From NCBI RefSeq assembly GCF_016623615.1, contig NZ_JAEHFX010000001.1, positions 620,001 to 684,000 on the forward strand: DNA of 64,000 bases. The letters are read 5' to 3'. Under the pieces are notes generated by a model. That model was given only the letters and a program-made list of their open reading frames with translations. It had not been told where the DNA came from and did no database searches. Shown here piece after piece: positions 26,405 to 35,836 of this stretch; position 1 is the stretch's first letter; each line of letters starts with the position of its first letter. The stretch comes from Adhaeribacter terrigena. GTDB lineage: Bacteria > Bacteroidota > Bacteroidia > Cytophagales > Hymenobacteraceae. The position numbers and the translations under genes are program-made.

Positions 26405-26821
26405 TTATTGGGTGCAATTACTACACAGCCCCTTAATTGTTAGATTTATTTCTTCGGCATTGTATTGTTCTGGAAGTTGTATTTCTGGTACACGGGTTTT
26501 AGGTAAGCAAAAAGTCTTATCGCATTTTCTACAGTAAAAATGTAAATGAAGGTCGAGACAAACTTGGGCAGAACAGCTACTGGAGCAAAGTGCGTACTTT
26601 ACGGAAGTTGTTCCGTCATCAATCTGGTGAACTAAACCTTTTTCCTGAAAAGTTTTTATTGTTCGGTACAGGGTGATTCTATCAGATTTTTCAAAATTTG
26701 CCTCCAGGTCGTTTAAGCTTACCGCTGACTTTTGGTGTAGCAGGTAATCAAATACTAACAGCCGCATCGCCGTTGGTCGGATGCCTTTTATCAGCAGGTC
26801 GGTTTCCAGGTTCTTTAGCAT
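26405..26821 (-). CDS. Fur-family metalloregulator (Zur-like)
   Basis: A 138-aa repressor started at the ATG at 26819-26821; the longer frame lies inside the adaptor gene. The N-terminal winged helix (GIRPTAMRLLVFDYLL through RITLYRTIKTFQEKGLVHQI) matches Fur. The C-terminal part has LDLHLHFYCRKCDKTFCL and a final GLCSNC: two CxxC pairs for structural zinc and a HLHF-type sensing site. It is read from just past the CzcB-type adaptor, and probably controls the divalent-metal pumps around it. Zinc is the best guess for the signal, by analogy. Confidence 0.85.
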   Translation of the reverse strand: MLKNLETDLLIKGIRPTAMRLLVFDYLLHQKSAVSLNDLEANFEKSDRITLYRTIKTFQEKGLVHQIDDGTTSVKYALCSSSCSAQVCLDLHLHFYCRKCDKTFCLPKTRVPEIQLPEQYNAEEINLTIKGLCSNCTQ

Positions 26822-26831
26822 AGCGTTTTTG

Positions 26832-28082
26832 TTAATGACCGTGGCCTCCGCCCTCTTCTTCTGTATTCTTAATCTTAGCAAGCACCGAATAAGCTCCCTT
26901 GGTAACTATCTGGGTGGAATCTGAAATATTTTCCGGTAAGAAAATTTCTACGAAACCATCTTCCGATACGCCAGTCATGATTTCCAGCATTTCGAAATCG
27001 TGCATTACCTCATTATTCTCTTTTCGCTGCCCCTTAGCTAAAAAGATGTAGTTTTTCCCGTCTGCCTGTACTACGGCTTCTCTGGGTAAAGCTTTAACGG
27101 AATTGCCTTTCAATTCTATATTCGCATTAATGAAGGTGCCAGGAAGCAAGGTATGGTCTTCTTTATCTAAGTGTGCATGCACTCTGATGGTACGGTCACC
27201 GGTAACTGCTTTCCCAATAAGGTAAATAGTAGCAGTTCGTTCCTGGTTTTCATTGGGTAACAAAAACCTGACTCTCTGGCCTTTGCTGATCTTGGCAGCA
27301 TCCTTTTCGAAGACAGTTAATTCAGCGTGTAAATGGTCTGTATCGGCGATGGTAAATAATTCGTCGGTAGGATTAACGTATTTGCCGATGTTCACATTTA
27401 CCTCCGTAACGTAACCGGTAATAGGGGAAATAATAGGAGCCGTTCTGGCTATATTCCCTGACTGAATTCTACCGGTGGAAATACCGATCATTGCCAGCTT
27501 TTCCTTTAGGCCATTGACCCTGGCCCGAACACTTTTATATTCAGCTTCCGTTTGTTGCAGCGTTTTAGCCGCATTCACATTTGCTGCCCGTAGTTCTTTC
27601 TGGCGGGTCAATTCCAGGTTCAAGTAATCCAACCGGCTTTTATTTTCCAGGTAATCCTGCTGTAACTGAATGAATTCTGGATTTTCAATTACAGCAATTA
27701 CAGAGCCTTTTTTAACTAACTGACCCTGCAAAAGATCGGTGCTTTTAAGAAAACCACCTAACGGAGCACTAATGCTTACCAGGTTTTGAGGGGGTACATC
27801 CAAAAGTCCTGATACCTTTAGTACCTGGCTCAGGTTCTTCATTTGAGGTTTACCGAGTTCTATTCCGGCAACTTCATATTGGCGGCTGGTAAATTCTACA
27901 GCATTTGCATTTTCCTCTTCAGTATGACCTGCTTCTTCCTGGGTTTCAGGAGCAGTTTTTTCGGCTTCGTTGGTACCGTTTTGGCCGTTACAAGCTACAA
28001 GGATTAAGATTAAAAACAGATAAACGTAGTTGGCAAAACGACTGAGGTATGTGCCATTCAAAGATATTTTATATCGTGTCAT
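26832..28082 (-). CDS. czcB: CzcB-type RND periplasmic adaptor
   Basis: A 416-aa adaptor lipoprotein. I start it at the ATG at 28080-28082 (MTRYKISLNGTYLSRFANYV) because the lipobox LILVAC follows; the longer frame would overlap the pump stop. Domains: AGHTEEEN acidic linker, barrel-sandwich (SAPLGGFLKSTDLLQGQLVKKG), long helical hairpin (about 145-210), beta-barrel and membrane-proximal domains; C-terminus ends in His (EGGGHGH). No HMBD, unlike the copper adaptors. It overlaps the regulator by none and follows the pump, so pump and adaptor are one leftward unit. Confidence 0.9.
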   Translation of the reverse strand: MTRYKISLNGTYLSRFANYVYLFLILILVACNGQNGTNEAEKTAPETQEEAGHTEEENANAVEFTSRQYEVAGIELGKPQMKNLSQVLKVSGLLDVPPQNLVSISAPLGGFLKSTDLLQGQLVKKGSVIAVIENPEFIQLQQDYLENKSRLDYLNLELTRQKELRAANVNAAKTLQQTEAEYKSVRARVNGLKEKLAMIGISTGRIQSGNIARTAPIISPITGYVTEVNVNIGKYVNPTDELFTIADTDHLHAELTVFEKDAAKISKGQRVRFLLPNENQERTATIYLIGKAVTGDRTIRVHAHLDKEDHTLLPGTFINANIELKGNSVKALPREAVVQADGKNYIFLAKGQRKENNEVMHDFEMLEIMTGVSEDGFVEIFLPENISDSTQIVTKGAYSVLAKIKNTEEEGGGHGH

Positions 28083-28101
28083 ATTTTGTCGATTCAAAAA
28101 A

Positions 28102-31100
28102 TTAGTATTGATTTCCGGTGAAAAACTCAACCGCAATTGCTGCCTGGTTATATTGATTCAATAATTCAAGGTGCTCAGTCCGGATCGTCTGGGCACGGTT
28201 TAGAGCCTGAATGAATTCCAAATAGCCTATTTCACCGCTTCGAAATGCCAGGGTAGCATTGCTGGTAATCAAGTTTGCCTGGGGCAATGCATTTTGCTGG
28301 TAAAACTGTAGACTGGCCTGGTATTGCAGAAATTGTTGCACCAGTTGCGCATATTGTCCTTGTATAGTTTTCTGATTGTAGTCAAGGTTAGATTGGGCGA
28401 TCTTTTCCCGGATTTCAGCGGCTTTTACATTTGCTTTGGTTGGGCCCAACCAGAGTGGAATGGAAACTCCGACTTCCACGCCCTGGAACCTGTCACCTGA
28501 GCCAAACCGTTTAACCGTGCCACCTTGTTCTTCAGTGCTGCCGATCAGAGACTGGTTAAAGTAACCTAATCGCAGGTCAGGCAATAATTCGGCTTTTTCA
28601 AGAGAAATGGCTTGCTTAGCGATTTCAATTTGTTGCCTCAGATAAATCAGATTTGGGTTATTGCTAATGGCTGCAGTAGCTGCGTTAACGGCCAGCTCTT
28701 TAATAATAAGAGCATCTTCAGCTACCGTTACTGGCTCCTTGGTGTTAAGTAGGAATTGAAGGTTTACCTGGTTCGCCTTTATTTCTGAGCCATTGCGGTT
28801 CATAGCTACTTTTGAGCGGGCAGCTTCTGATTCGGCAGTAACTTGTTCCAGGTACGTTGTTTCTCCAGTTCGGTATCTTACCTGAGCTGCCTGTACAAAG
28901 GTGCTGATAAGGCTATCCTGGTGCTGTAAAACCTTATGCTGGGCTTCCAGGAATACAAGCTGATAATAGGTTTCTTTAACCTGCCTGATCAACTCATTTG
29001 CCGTTACATTTTTCTGAATTTCGCTGCCTTTGATATTGGCATCCGCTAATTTAGCACGGGCACCCCAAACCGTGGGAAAGGGTATGGTTTGCCCAATGGT
29101 AAAATTATTATCCTTTTCGCTGCTGTTATACTGCCCGTAAGTTAGGCCAACATCGGTTTTGTTTATTCCCGATGCAGTTTTCCTAAGCGCCTGTTGCAGT
29201 TCGATTTCATAATTAGCAGACCTGATGGTGCCATTATTCTGCAATGCCTGATCAATGGCCTGATTCAGCGTGATGCGTTTGACTGGATTATCCTGCGCAC
29301 CAGCAATTGAAGGCAAAATGCATAGCAACATGAGCGCAATCGTAGCTAAACCTGCCGTGGAATTACCTTTGGGGTTTTTGAATCCTTTTTCGAAATAAAC
29401 ATACAGCACCGGCAGAACCAGCAGGGTAAGCAGAGTTGCAGATATCAATCCGCCAATAACTACGGTAGCTAATGGCCGCTGTACCTCAGCTCCAGCCGAC
29501 CCCGATAAAGCCATTGGTAAGAAGCCCAAAGATGCTACGCTGGCAGTCATGAGTACTGGCCGTAATCGATGCTTGGTGCCTTCAATAACCCTTTGGTAAA
29601 TATCGGTCATGCCCGATGCTTTTAGGTTGTTAAATTCCCCGATCAGTACAATGCCGTTCAGAACGGCTACTCCGAATAACGCTATAAAACCGATACCAGC
29701 AGAAATACTGAAAGGCATCCCCCGTAACGAAAGGGCAAGAATTCCGCCGATGGCAGAAAGTGGTATCGCTGTAAAGATCAGCAGCGATTGTTTGACCGAG
29801 TTAAACGTAAAAAACAGCAGGATAAAGATCAGGCCTAACGCCACTGGAACAGCAATTCCCAAACGTTGCCTGGCTTCGATCAGGTTTTCGAATTGCCCGC
29901 CATAACTGACATGATATCCAACCGGGAGCTTTATCTGGCTTTCTACCTTTGTGCGCAATTCATTCACCACGCTTTCAACATCACGGTTGCGGACGTTAAA
30001 AGCTACTGTAATTCGTCGCTTGGTATCGTCACGTTGTATCTGGTAGGGGCCAGGCTGGAAGCTAACTTCTGCTACCTGGGAAAGTGGAATCTGATGCCCG
30101 TTTGGAGTGGCAATAAAAAGTTGCTGCACATCTTCGATCCCTTGCCGGTTTTCCTGGTCAAGCCTTACTACCAGGTCAAATTTTTTCTCCCCTTCATAAA
30201 TCTGGCCTGCTACCTGACCCGCAAAAGCAGTCTGAACTACCTGGTTTACATCTTCTACTGCCAAACCAAATTTTGCGAGCTGGCCACGGTTATAATTTAC
30301 CTGAATTTGAGGCAGGCCAGTTACTGTTTCCACGTAAACGTCTTCAGCGCCTTCCACAGTTTGTACCAGTTTGCCGACTTTTTCTGCCTCTCTGGATAGC
30401 GTTTCCAGGTCTTCACCGTAAATTTTTAAAACCACATCCTGCTTGGCACCGGTCATTAATTCGTTGAATCGCATTTGAATTGGTTGCTGAAACCCAAACG
30501 TAACGCCGGGAATATCTTCTAAAGCTTTTGCCATCATATTGGCCAGTTCATCCCGGTTATCGGCAGTAGTCCATTCATCCTGATCTTTCAGAATCACCAT
30601 CATATCTGCAGCTTCCACCGGCATTGGATCTGTAGGTATCTCGCTGGAACCGATCTTACTTACCACTTCCTTTACCTCCGGAAATTCTTTTAATAGTATT
30701 GCTGCAGCTTTCTGAGAAGCATCTACTGTTTCCATCATTGAGCTTCCGGTGAGAACCCTTGTTTCAACGGCAAAATCACCTTCACTTAGGGTCGGAATAA
30801 ATTCGCCGCCCATCCTGCTGAAAATAAGATAGCTAATAGCAAATAGGCCTGCTGCGGTAAAAACGATAATGGCTTTCCTTTGTAATGCAAATCGAATAAG
30901 CGGATCGTAGCCCCGCTGGAAGAAATCCATCAGCTTGTCGGAGATATTTCGTTTATGAGTAGTTTTCTTGCTTAAAAACAGAGCCGACATCATTGGTACG
31001 TAGGTTAGGGAGAGCAGGAACGCACCTAAAATGGCAAAAGCTACTGTCTGCGCCATCGGGCCAAACATTTTGCCTTCTATTCCTACCAACGCTAAAATAG

Positions 31101-32484
31101 GCAGGTACACGATCAGGATAATGATCTCGCCAAAAGCAGCGGAATTCCGGATCTTGGAGGCTGCTCCATATACTTCCTTATCCATCTGTTGCTGATTCAG
31201 TCGGGTATGGCCAGTTATCGTGGTTATCCGGTGAACGATGCTCTCCACAATAATTACGGCACCATCCACTATCAACCCGAAATCAATGGCTCCAAGGCTC
31301 ATTAAATTGCCTGAAACGCCAAACAGGTTCATCATGCTGATGGCAAAAAGCATTGCCAGGGGAATTACAGAAGCCACTACCAAGCCTGCCCGTAAGTTTC
31401 CTAAAAACAGCACCAATACGAAAATGACAATCAGCGCACCTTCCGCCAGGTTTTTAGTTACTGTATTAATGGAATTGTTTACAAGCTTTGTTCGATCCAG
31501 GAATGGCTCAATTTCTACACCTTCGGGTAGACTTTTACTAATGGTGGCTATTCTTTCCTTTACATCACCGATTACTTTAGAAGCGTTGGCATCTTTGAGC
31601 ATCATGACAATACCACCAACCACTTCGCCTTCAGCGTTCCGGGTCATGGCTCCGTATCGAGTTGCATGGCCGAACTGTACCTTGGCAACATCACGGATCA
31701 AAACAGGCACACCGGATTCCCGATTCTTAACCACTACCTGACCTATTTCATCCAAATTTGTAATTAAACCTTGGGTGCGGATGAAGTAAGCATTTGGTCT
31801 TTTGTCGATGTATGCCCCGCCTGTATTCTGATTGTTTCTTTCTAAAGCGGTAAAAATCTCAGCTATGCTGACATTCATGCTTTTCAGGTGCTGCGGATCA
31901 ATGGCAATCTCATATTGTTTTAAAAAGCCTCCGAAGCTGCTTACGTCCGCCACGCCAGGAGTGCCGAGTAATTGCCGGCGAACGATCCAGTCCTGGATTG
32001 AGCGTAATTCCGTAGCGTCATATTTCTTTTCATACCCTTTCTTCGGATGTATAAGGTATTGATAGATTTCGCCTAAGCCTGTAGTAACGGGAGCCAGTTC
32101 GGGCGTACCAACACCTTCCGGAATCTGCTTTTCTGCTTCTGATAAGCGTTCGTTTACCTGTTGCCTGGCCCAGTAAACATCTACTTTATCTTTGAAAACA
32201 ATTGTTACAACTGATAGGCCAAACCTGGAAAATGACCGGATTTCTTCAATATCCGGAATAGTGGCCATGGTTACCTCAATCGGGTAAGTAATCAGGCGTT
32301 CGACCTCTTGTGTGGCCAAGGAAGGGCTGGCGGTTATTACCTGAACCTGGTTGTTAGTAATATCCGGAACGGCATCAATTGGGAGCTGAGTAACTGAAAA
32401 CACTCCCCATACGATCAGGGCAAGCGTAAAAAGTCCAACAATCAGCTTATTATGGATCGAGAAATGGATTACTTTATCGAGCAT
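28102..32484 (-). CDS. czcA: CzcA-type divalent-metal RND pump fused to TolC-like channel
   Basis: A 1460-aa protein. Residues 1 to about 1035 are an RND pump, starting MLDKVIHFSIHNKL; the helix-4 motif is DFGLIVDGAVIIVES (DFG-x3-DG), typical of Co/Zn/Cd pumps (HME1/2). From about 1045 there is a hydrophobic stretch ending SIAGAQ that looks like a signal peptide, then a TolC-type channel sequence (ITLNQAIDQALQNNG, long helical repeats) of 390 residues. Unfused relatives have these as two genes. Fused forms occur in Bacteroidota. The internal signal-like segment suggests cleavage to release the channel, which is inference. Confidence 0.92.
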   Translation of the reverse strand: MLDKVIHFSIHNKLIVGLFTLALIVWGVFSVTQLPIDAVPDITNNQVQVITASPSLATQEVERLITYPIEVTMATIPDIEEIRSFSRFGLSVVTIVFKDKVDVYWARQQVNERLSEAEKQIPEGVGTPELAPVTTGLGEIYQYLIHPKKGYEKKYDATELRSIQDWIVRRQLLGTPGVADVSSFGGFLKQYEIAIDPQHLKSMNVSIAEIFTALERNNQNTGGAYIDKRPNAYFIRTQGLITNLDEIGQVVVKNRESGVPVLIRDVAKVQFGHATRYGAMTRNAEGEVVGGIVMMLKDANASKVIGDVKERIATISKSLPEGVEIEPFLDRTKLVNNSINTVTKNLAEGALIVIFVLVLFLGNLRAGLVVASVIPLAMLFAISMMNLFGVSGNLMSLGAIDFGLIVDGAVIIVESIVHRITTITGHTRLNQQQMDKEVYGAASKIRNSAAFGEIIILIVYLPILALVGIEGKMFGPMAQTVAFAILGAFLLSLTYVPMMSALFLSKKTTHKRNISDKLMDFFQRGYDPLIRFALQRKAIIVFTAAGLFAISYLIFSRMGGEFIPTLSEGDFAVETRVLTGSSMMETVDASQKAAAILLKEFPEVKEVVSKIGSSEIPTDPMPVEAADMMVILKDQDEWTTADNRDELANMMAKALEDIPGVTFGFQQPIQMRFNELMTGAKQDVVLKIYGEDLETLSREAEKVGKLVQTVEGAEDVYVETVTGLPQIQVNYNRGQLAKFGLAVEDVNQVVQTAFAGQVAGQIYEGEKKFDLVVRLDQENRQGIEDVQQLFIATPNGHQIPLSQVAEVSFQPGPYQIQRDDTKRRITVAFNVRNRDVESVVNELRTKVESQIKLPVGYHVSYGGQFENLIEARQRLGIAVPVALGLIFILLFFTFNSVKQSLLIFTAIPLSAIGGILALSLRGMPFSISAGIGFIALFGVAVLNGIVLIGEFNNLKASGMTDIYQRVIEGTKHRLRPVLMTASVASLGFLPMALSGSAGAEVQRPLATVVIGGLISATLLTLLVLPVLYVYFEKGFKNPKGNSTAGLATIALMLLCILPSIAGAQDNPVKRITLNQAIDQALQNNGTIRSANYEIELQQALRKTASGINKTDVGLTYGQYNSSEKDNNFTIGQTIPFPTVWGARAKLADANIKGSEIQKNVTANELIRQVKETYYQLVFLEAQHKVLQHQDSLISTFVQAAQVRYRTGETTYLEQVTAESEAARSKVAMNRNGSEIKANQVNLQFLLNTKEPVTVAEDALIIKELAVNAATAAISNNPNLIYLRQQIEIAKQAISLEKAELLPDLRLGYFNQSLIGSTEEQGGTVKRFGSGDRFQGVEVGVSIPLWLGPTKANVKAAEIREKIAQSNLDYNQKTIQGQYAQLVQQFLQYQASLQFYQQNALPQANLITSNATLAFRSGEIGYLEFIQALNRAQTIRTEHLELLNQYNQAAIAVEFFTGNQY

Positions 32485-32584
32485 TATAATAAATTAAGTA
32501 AATAGATAGGTGATTGCACTGGAACACCAGGAAGGTGCCAGGACAAGAATTCAGCAAGTTTTGCTGATCACTTAAAAAAATCTA

Positions 32585-32905
32585 TTAGCTTAATTTTGGC
32601 GGCTGCCAGACGGAATAGGAGAGGTCTAAGCGATTTATTTGCTTGTAAATGGGAAATTCTTCATCAAAAACTATTGAAATAGTTTGGATGACTTGGGCCG
32701 TATTGGGCAGGATGGTAACACCACTGCAACAGTTGCAAATGCAAAGCGGTGAGCAGGCGTCTTCCGTGTGGATAGGAGTATCCGCTTCGGAATGTGAACT
32801 TGCTATTGTAACTGGAGGAAATGAATATACAGGTTCTTCATCCATGCAAGGTATGCAGGATATTACCAGCAGGTAAACGCTCAGTATGTAGTTGAACCAC
32901 TTCAT
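32585..32905 (-). CDS. DUF6660-like small Cys-rich exported protein
   Basis: A 106-aa protein with a signal-like N-terminus (MKWFNYILSVYLLVISCIPC) and a dense Cys segment EDACSPLCICNCCSG at about 47-62. It precedes the CzcA-type pump by 100 bp on the same strand. Proteins of this layout, which I recall as DUF6660, head RND metal operons in Bacteroidota. The Cys cluster could bind Zn/Cd or act as a periplasmic sensor. Function unproven. Confidence 0.7.
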   Translation of the reverse strand: MKWFNYILSVYLLVISCIPCMDEEPVYSFPPVTIASSHSEADTPIHTEDACSPLCICNCCSGVTILPNTAQVIQTISIVFDEEFPIYKQINRLDLSYSVWQPPKLS

Positions 32906-33032
32906 TTTTGCAAATGTATTTATTTCTGCATCTTATTACAAGAAATTATAGAAAGTTACAATGATTTTGGTTGTTTTCTTAAATCTATTAGTGCGTTATT
33001 TTAGCTGGTATAGCAGTTAGTAATTCAATAAC

Positions 33033-33608
33033 TTACTGATCTACATTCCAGCTAATATATACCATAAATGGTTTTGGCTTTAGGACGTGAACTAATCGAT
33101 CTGGTAATCTGACTTTAAAGAAGTAAAAATTTAAATTTGTATAAACTCCTTTTTTCGTTGAAAACTCAATTTCCTGGTAGATCTTAATCATTTTTCTTCC
33201 CTTTTTTAAATAAAAGGGGTTAAGAGCATAGCTTAGACGCCAATCTTCATGCTGCTTAAATCGAACCTCCTTGGTTTCATTAACTCTCATAGAATTTAGA
33301 TTTTTTCGTACTACTGGTGACTTTCTGAAATAATCAGCTTCCAAATAAAGGTTCTTACCAGTACCGTCCAGATAATGCTCCAAAAGATTGGCAGATTCAG
33401 GGTAGATTATTTTTCCTACAATCACTATAGAATGATAGATTATTTTACATTGTAGCCTATCAGCAACCGTTAGTTCTTTTTTTTCAAACCTGGTATCTAT
33501 ACCTGCTAAATGTTTACTGATAATACTCCCTAACAGACTACTTACCGGAGTTAGTAGGATTAGTGTGAAAAAAAATAGACAATAGACTAAATTTTTTAAG
33601 TATCTCAA
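33033..33608 (-). CDS. Hypothetical protein with N-terminal membrane segment
   Basis: A 191-aa protein of unknown function. The frame begins with TTG (33606-33608) and has no ATG before residue 97, so the start is uncertain. Residues 8-30 are hydrophobic (VYCLFFFTLILLTP), giving a signal peptide or anchor. The rest is basic and rich in Tyr, Phe and Lys without a recognised motif. AT-rich like the recombinase genes beside it, so it probably belongs to the mobile element. Confidence 0.5.
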   Translation of the reverse strand: MRYLKNLVYCLFFFTLILLTPVSSLLGSIISKHLAGIDTRFEKKELTVADRLQCKIIYHSIVIVGKIIYPESANLLEHYLDGTGKNLYLEADYFRKSPVVRKNLNSMRVNETKEVRFKQHEDWRLSYALNPFYLKKGRKMIKIYQEIEFSTKKGVYTNLNFYFFKVRLPDRLVHVLKPKPFMVYISWNVDQ

Positions 33609-33641
33609 TAAATATCTGTGTTATATGATTGAGTTTTTTGA

Positions 33642-34193
33642 TTATAATTCTGTAATAATATTTAGAACTTTTCTTTTAGTTCCTGTTTTGTTTTCAAAAA
33701 TTCTATGGATAGCTTCCTTGGTGATTAAGGAGGTAAGTAGCTGATGTTCTTCGTCGTAGATATTTAAAATATCATAGATTTCTAATGGCTCTTCAAAATT
33801 AGTTAAGAAATTACTAAGATCATTTTTATAAGCTTCGACACTCCAAGAAGGTAGTTTCCAGGTTCTTTGATTTATTACTTTAGCGGAAAGTAGTCCTTCT
33901 GCAATTAATTGCCGGATTTTATCTGCAGATACTTCTAATATTTTGCCAGCCTCTTTAGTAGAGTAAAACTGTTTGGAACCAATAGTAACCAACGGATTTG
34001 CTTCATTTAGACGAAGTTCTAACTTTAGATCGTCGCATAGGATTTTAAGTTTATCAACCGAATTATTTAGTTTTTCCAACATTTTCGGTTTATCCTGAGC
34101 TTTGCCAATTCGAAAGTTAATATATGTTAAGGCATCGGGCTTAGTGATACTTTGATTCTCAAAAATTTCGGTATATAATTCTTTCTTATCCAT
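33642..34193 (-). CDS. Excisionase-like helix-turn-helix protein
   Basis: A 183-aa protein. A short MerR/excisionase-type HTH (HTH_17) lies near residues 75-115: FYSTKEAGKILEVSADKIRQL followed by LLSAKVINQRTWKLPSWSVE. The N-terminal and C-terminal parts are helical with no recognised domain. It starts 3 bp after the recombinase gene ends, so both are translated from one message. A role in directing integration or excision, or in controlling the element, is inferred from position. Confidence 0.75.
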   Translation of the reverse strand: MDKKELYTEIFENQSITKPDALTYINFRIGKAQDKPKMLEKLNNSVDKLKILCDDLKLELRLNEANPLVTIGSKQFYSTKEAGKILEVSADKIRQLIAEGLLSAKVINQRTWKLPSWSVEAYKNDLSNFLTNFEEPLEIYDILNIYDEEHQLLTSLITKEAIHRIFENKTGTKRKVLNIITEL

Positions 34194-34195
34194 TC

Positions 34196-35602
34196 CTAAA
34201 TATAATTAATATTTAAGAATTCTGATACTTCTTGAATATCATCAATCGGGCTAAGTTGAATATATTTATCAAATTCTTGCTCGGACGTATGTCCGGTAAA
34301 AGACATTATCATTCTTTTAGGATATCGTCCTTCATTATATAAAATCGAGGCAAAACTCCTGCGCCCACTATGGGAGGCAGCTAATGTATGGTATTCAACC
34401 TCTTTATATTGTTCGTATTTTCCTCTAATTTCTTTTACCCATACTTTTTCTAAACGTTGGAGGAAATTTTGATAGAATTGCTTTAAAAATACTTTTATGC
34501 ATTTGTTATACTTTTGATCGCTCATACCCAGTGTATAATCGTGTTTTTCTAACAGATCCTTAATTGTTTGGTTAGAATTCAATAAAAATTCATTATTAGT
34601 TTTCTGGGCTTTTTGCTTACCCATTTCTAAATGGTGGCGTTTGATCAATTTTAAATCTGATATTCTGTTAGCAGTAAGGATACTTATTACAAAGTAATCC
34701 TTTGACCTTATCAAGATTTCTTTTGAAACAGATCTTGATACTTCCTGGCCGGCAGAGAATTCTATGTATGAGTCATCTTGTAATGCACCATCGAACTCAG
34801 ATGAAGAAAGCAACTTTACATCTTCTCTTTTCTTAAAGGCAAACTCCAGGTTCGTAAATTCCGATATCTGAAGTTCTTTCTTTACATTCTTCAAAATAAG
34901 TTTCAGCTTTTCGTAATCCAGGTTAACTCCTTTGTTGATTGCCCATTTAAAAAAAGACATTAAGGCGTCTAAGCGCTTCAAAAGCGTATTATTATTCATT
35001 CCGAACCGATCATCAAAAATAACCTGCGCAGTTAGAAGATGGTTTGGAGTGCCTGATTGCTTTTGGTTTTTAGGTTTATTGAAAAGCAAGTAATTGATCA
35101 AGTCCTTAAAGAATTCTTCACCAATATCATCAAAGGAATAGTCCATGTTTTTATAAGTGCAGAATTGCTCATACCCAGATTTAACTGCATTGACAACACT
35201 TTTTTTATTCCGTTCTTTCTTCTCGTAAAGCTTATGATAATCTTCCAAATAACCTTGGATGGTAGAATAGTTTACTTTGCTTTCTTCCTTATAAGTTGTT
35301 AAAAGATTTTCAACCTGCTCCGGGGTTGGTTTGTCATGGTGTTTATTTACATAGCCTTCAATTATGGATTCGATCCTTAGCTGTTTATTATCCAGCTTGG
35401 TTTTGTCAGTTTGATAATCATTAGGTGCGATAGCATTAGTTTTCCTATAGATTTTATCTTCATTAAAAAGCCCGGCATCTTTCACATAAATATTGGTCTT
35501 AAACCGTTTAATCTTCCCATCTTTGGTGTAGAGAATTTTAATGTGATTTTTTTCTCTTTCCTTCACTGCTACCAATGAAGTATATTCGTTTAATCTGGCC
35601 AT
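34196..35602 (-). CDS. Tyrosine recombinase (phage-type integrase)
   Basis: A 468-aa site-specific recombinase. The N-terminal half has a SAM-like core-binding domain. The catalytic domain shows Arg in NRISDLKLI (about 311), HSGRRSFAS (about 410-415), the GH of FTGHTSEQ (about 439) and the presumed nucleophile Tyr in FDKYIQL (about 448). All five active-site elements appear present. Read leftward away from the probable attachment site at 35776-35790, the usual arrangement at one end of an integrated element. The host range and element length cannot be judged here. Confidence 0.9.
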   Translation of the reverse strand: MARLNEYTSLVAVKEREKNHIKILYTKDGKIKRFKTNIYVKDAGLFNEDKIYRKTNAIAPNDYQTDKTKLDNKQLRIESIIEGYVNKHHDKPTPEQVENLLTTYKEESKVNYSTIQGYLEDYHKLYEKKERNKKSVVNAVKSGYEQFCTYKNMDYSFDDIGEEFFKDLINYLLFNKPKNQKQSGTPNHLLTAQVIFDDRFGMNNNTLLKRLDALMSFFKWAINKGVNLDYEKLKLILKNVKKELQISEFTNLEFAFKKREDVKLLSSSEFDGALQDDSYIEFSAGQEVSRSVSKEILIRSKDYFVISILTANRISDLKLIKRHHLEMGKQKAQKTNNEFLLNSNQTIKDLLEKHDYTLGMSDQKYNKCIKVFLKQFYQNFLQRLEKVWVKEIRGKYEQYKEVEYHTLAASHSGRRSFASILYNEGRYPKRMIMSFTGHTSEQEFDKYIQLSPIDDIQEVSEFLNINYI

Positions 35603-35775
35603 TTTTTGTCGTCAAATAAAAGTCAAGTAGTCAAAAAATAGTCAAAAAAACAAGTGGGAAGTTGTTGGGAGTTATTGGTACAGTGCTTGCAGAGTATTTG
35701 TTAAGTTGCTGACCCTTAGTGATTTAATATTGACTGTTGAATTTCGTAGTTTGTACTTGTCGGGTAATTGCAGAA

Positions 35776-35790
35776 CCTCCCTCTCTGCAA
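35776..35790. other. Possible attachment site resembling a tRNA-Ser 3' end
   Basis: The 15 bases CCTCCCTCTCTGCAA resemble the acceptor end of Bacteroidota tRNA-Ser genes, but the rest of a tRNA is missing to the left. They lie 174 bp outside the recombinase start and are followed at once by a plus-strand terminator. This is what a phage-type att core at the edge of an element would look like. No second copy was noticed in the window. Confidence 0.35.
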
Positions 35791-35793
35791 GCT

Positions 35794-35836
35794 AAAAGCT
35801 CTAAATCGCGAATATGAAGCGGTTTAGAGCTTTTTT
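35794..35836 (+). terminator. Strong plus-strand terminator without a plus-strand gene before it
   Basis: A 16-bp stem (35794-35809 with 35819-35834, one G-U pair), 9-base loop and T run at 35831-35836. All neighbouring genes to the left are on the minus strand, so this terminator has lost its gene or belongs to a tRNA cut by insertion. Confidence 0.85.

Noticed and set aside
32540-32580. Small hairpin before the DUF6660-like gene's end
   Set aside because: Stem of about 7 bp with mixed flanks; too weak to call a terminator.
35770-35790. Short hairpin TTGCAGA...TCTGCAA considered as a small RNA
   Set aside because: Only 7 bp of stem and no promoter; explained better as an attachment-site edge.
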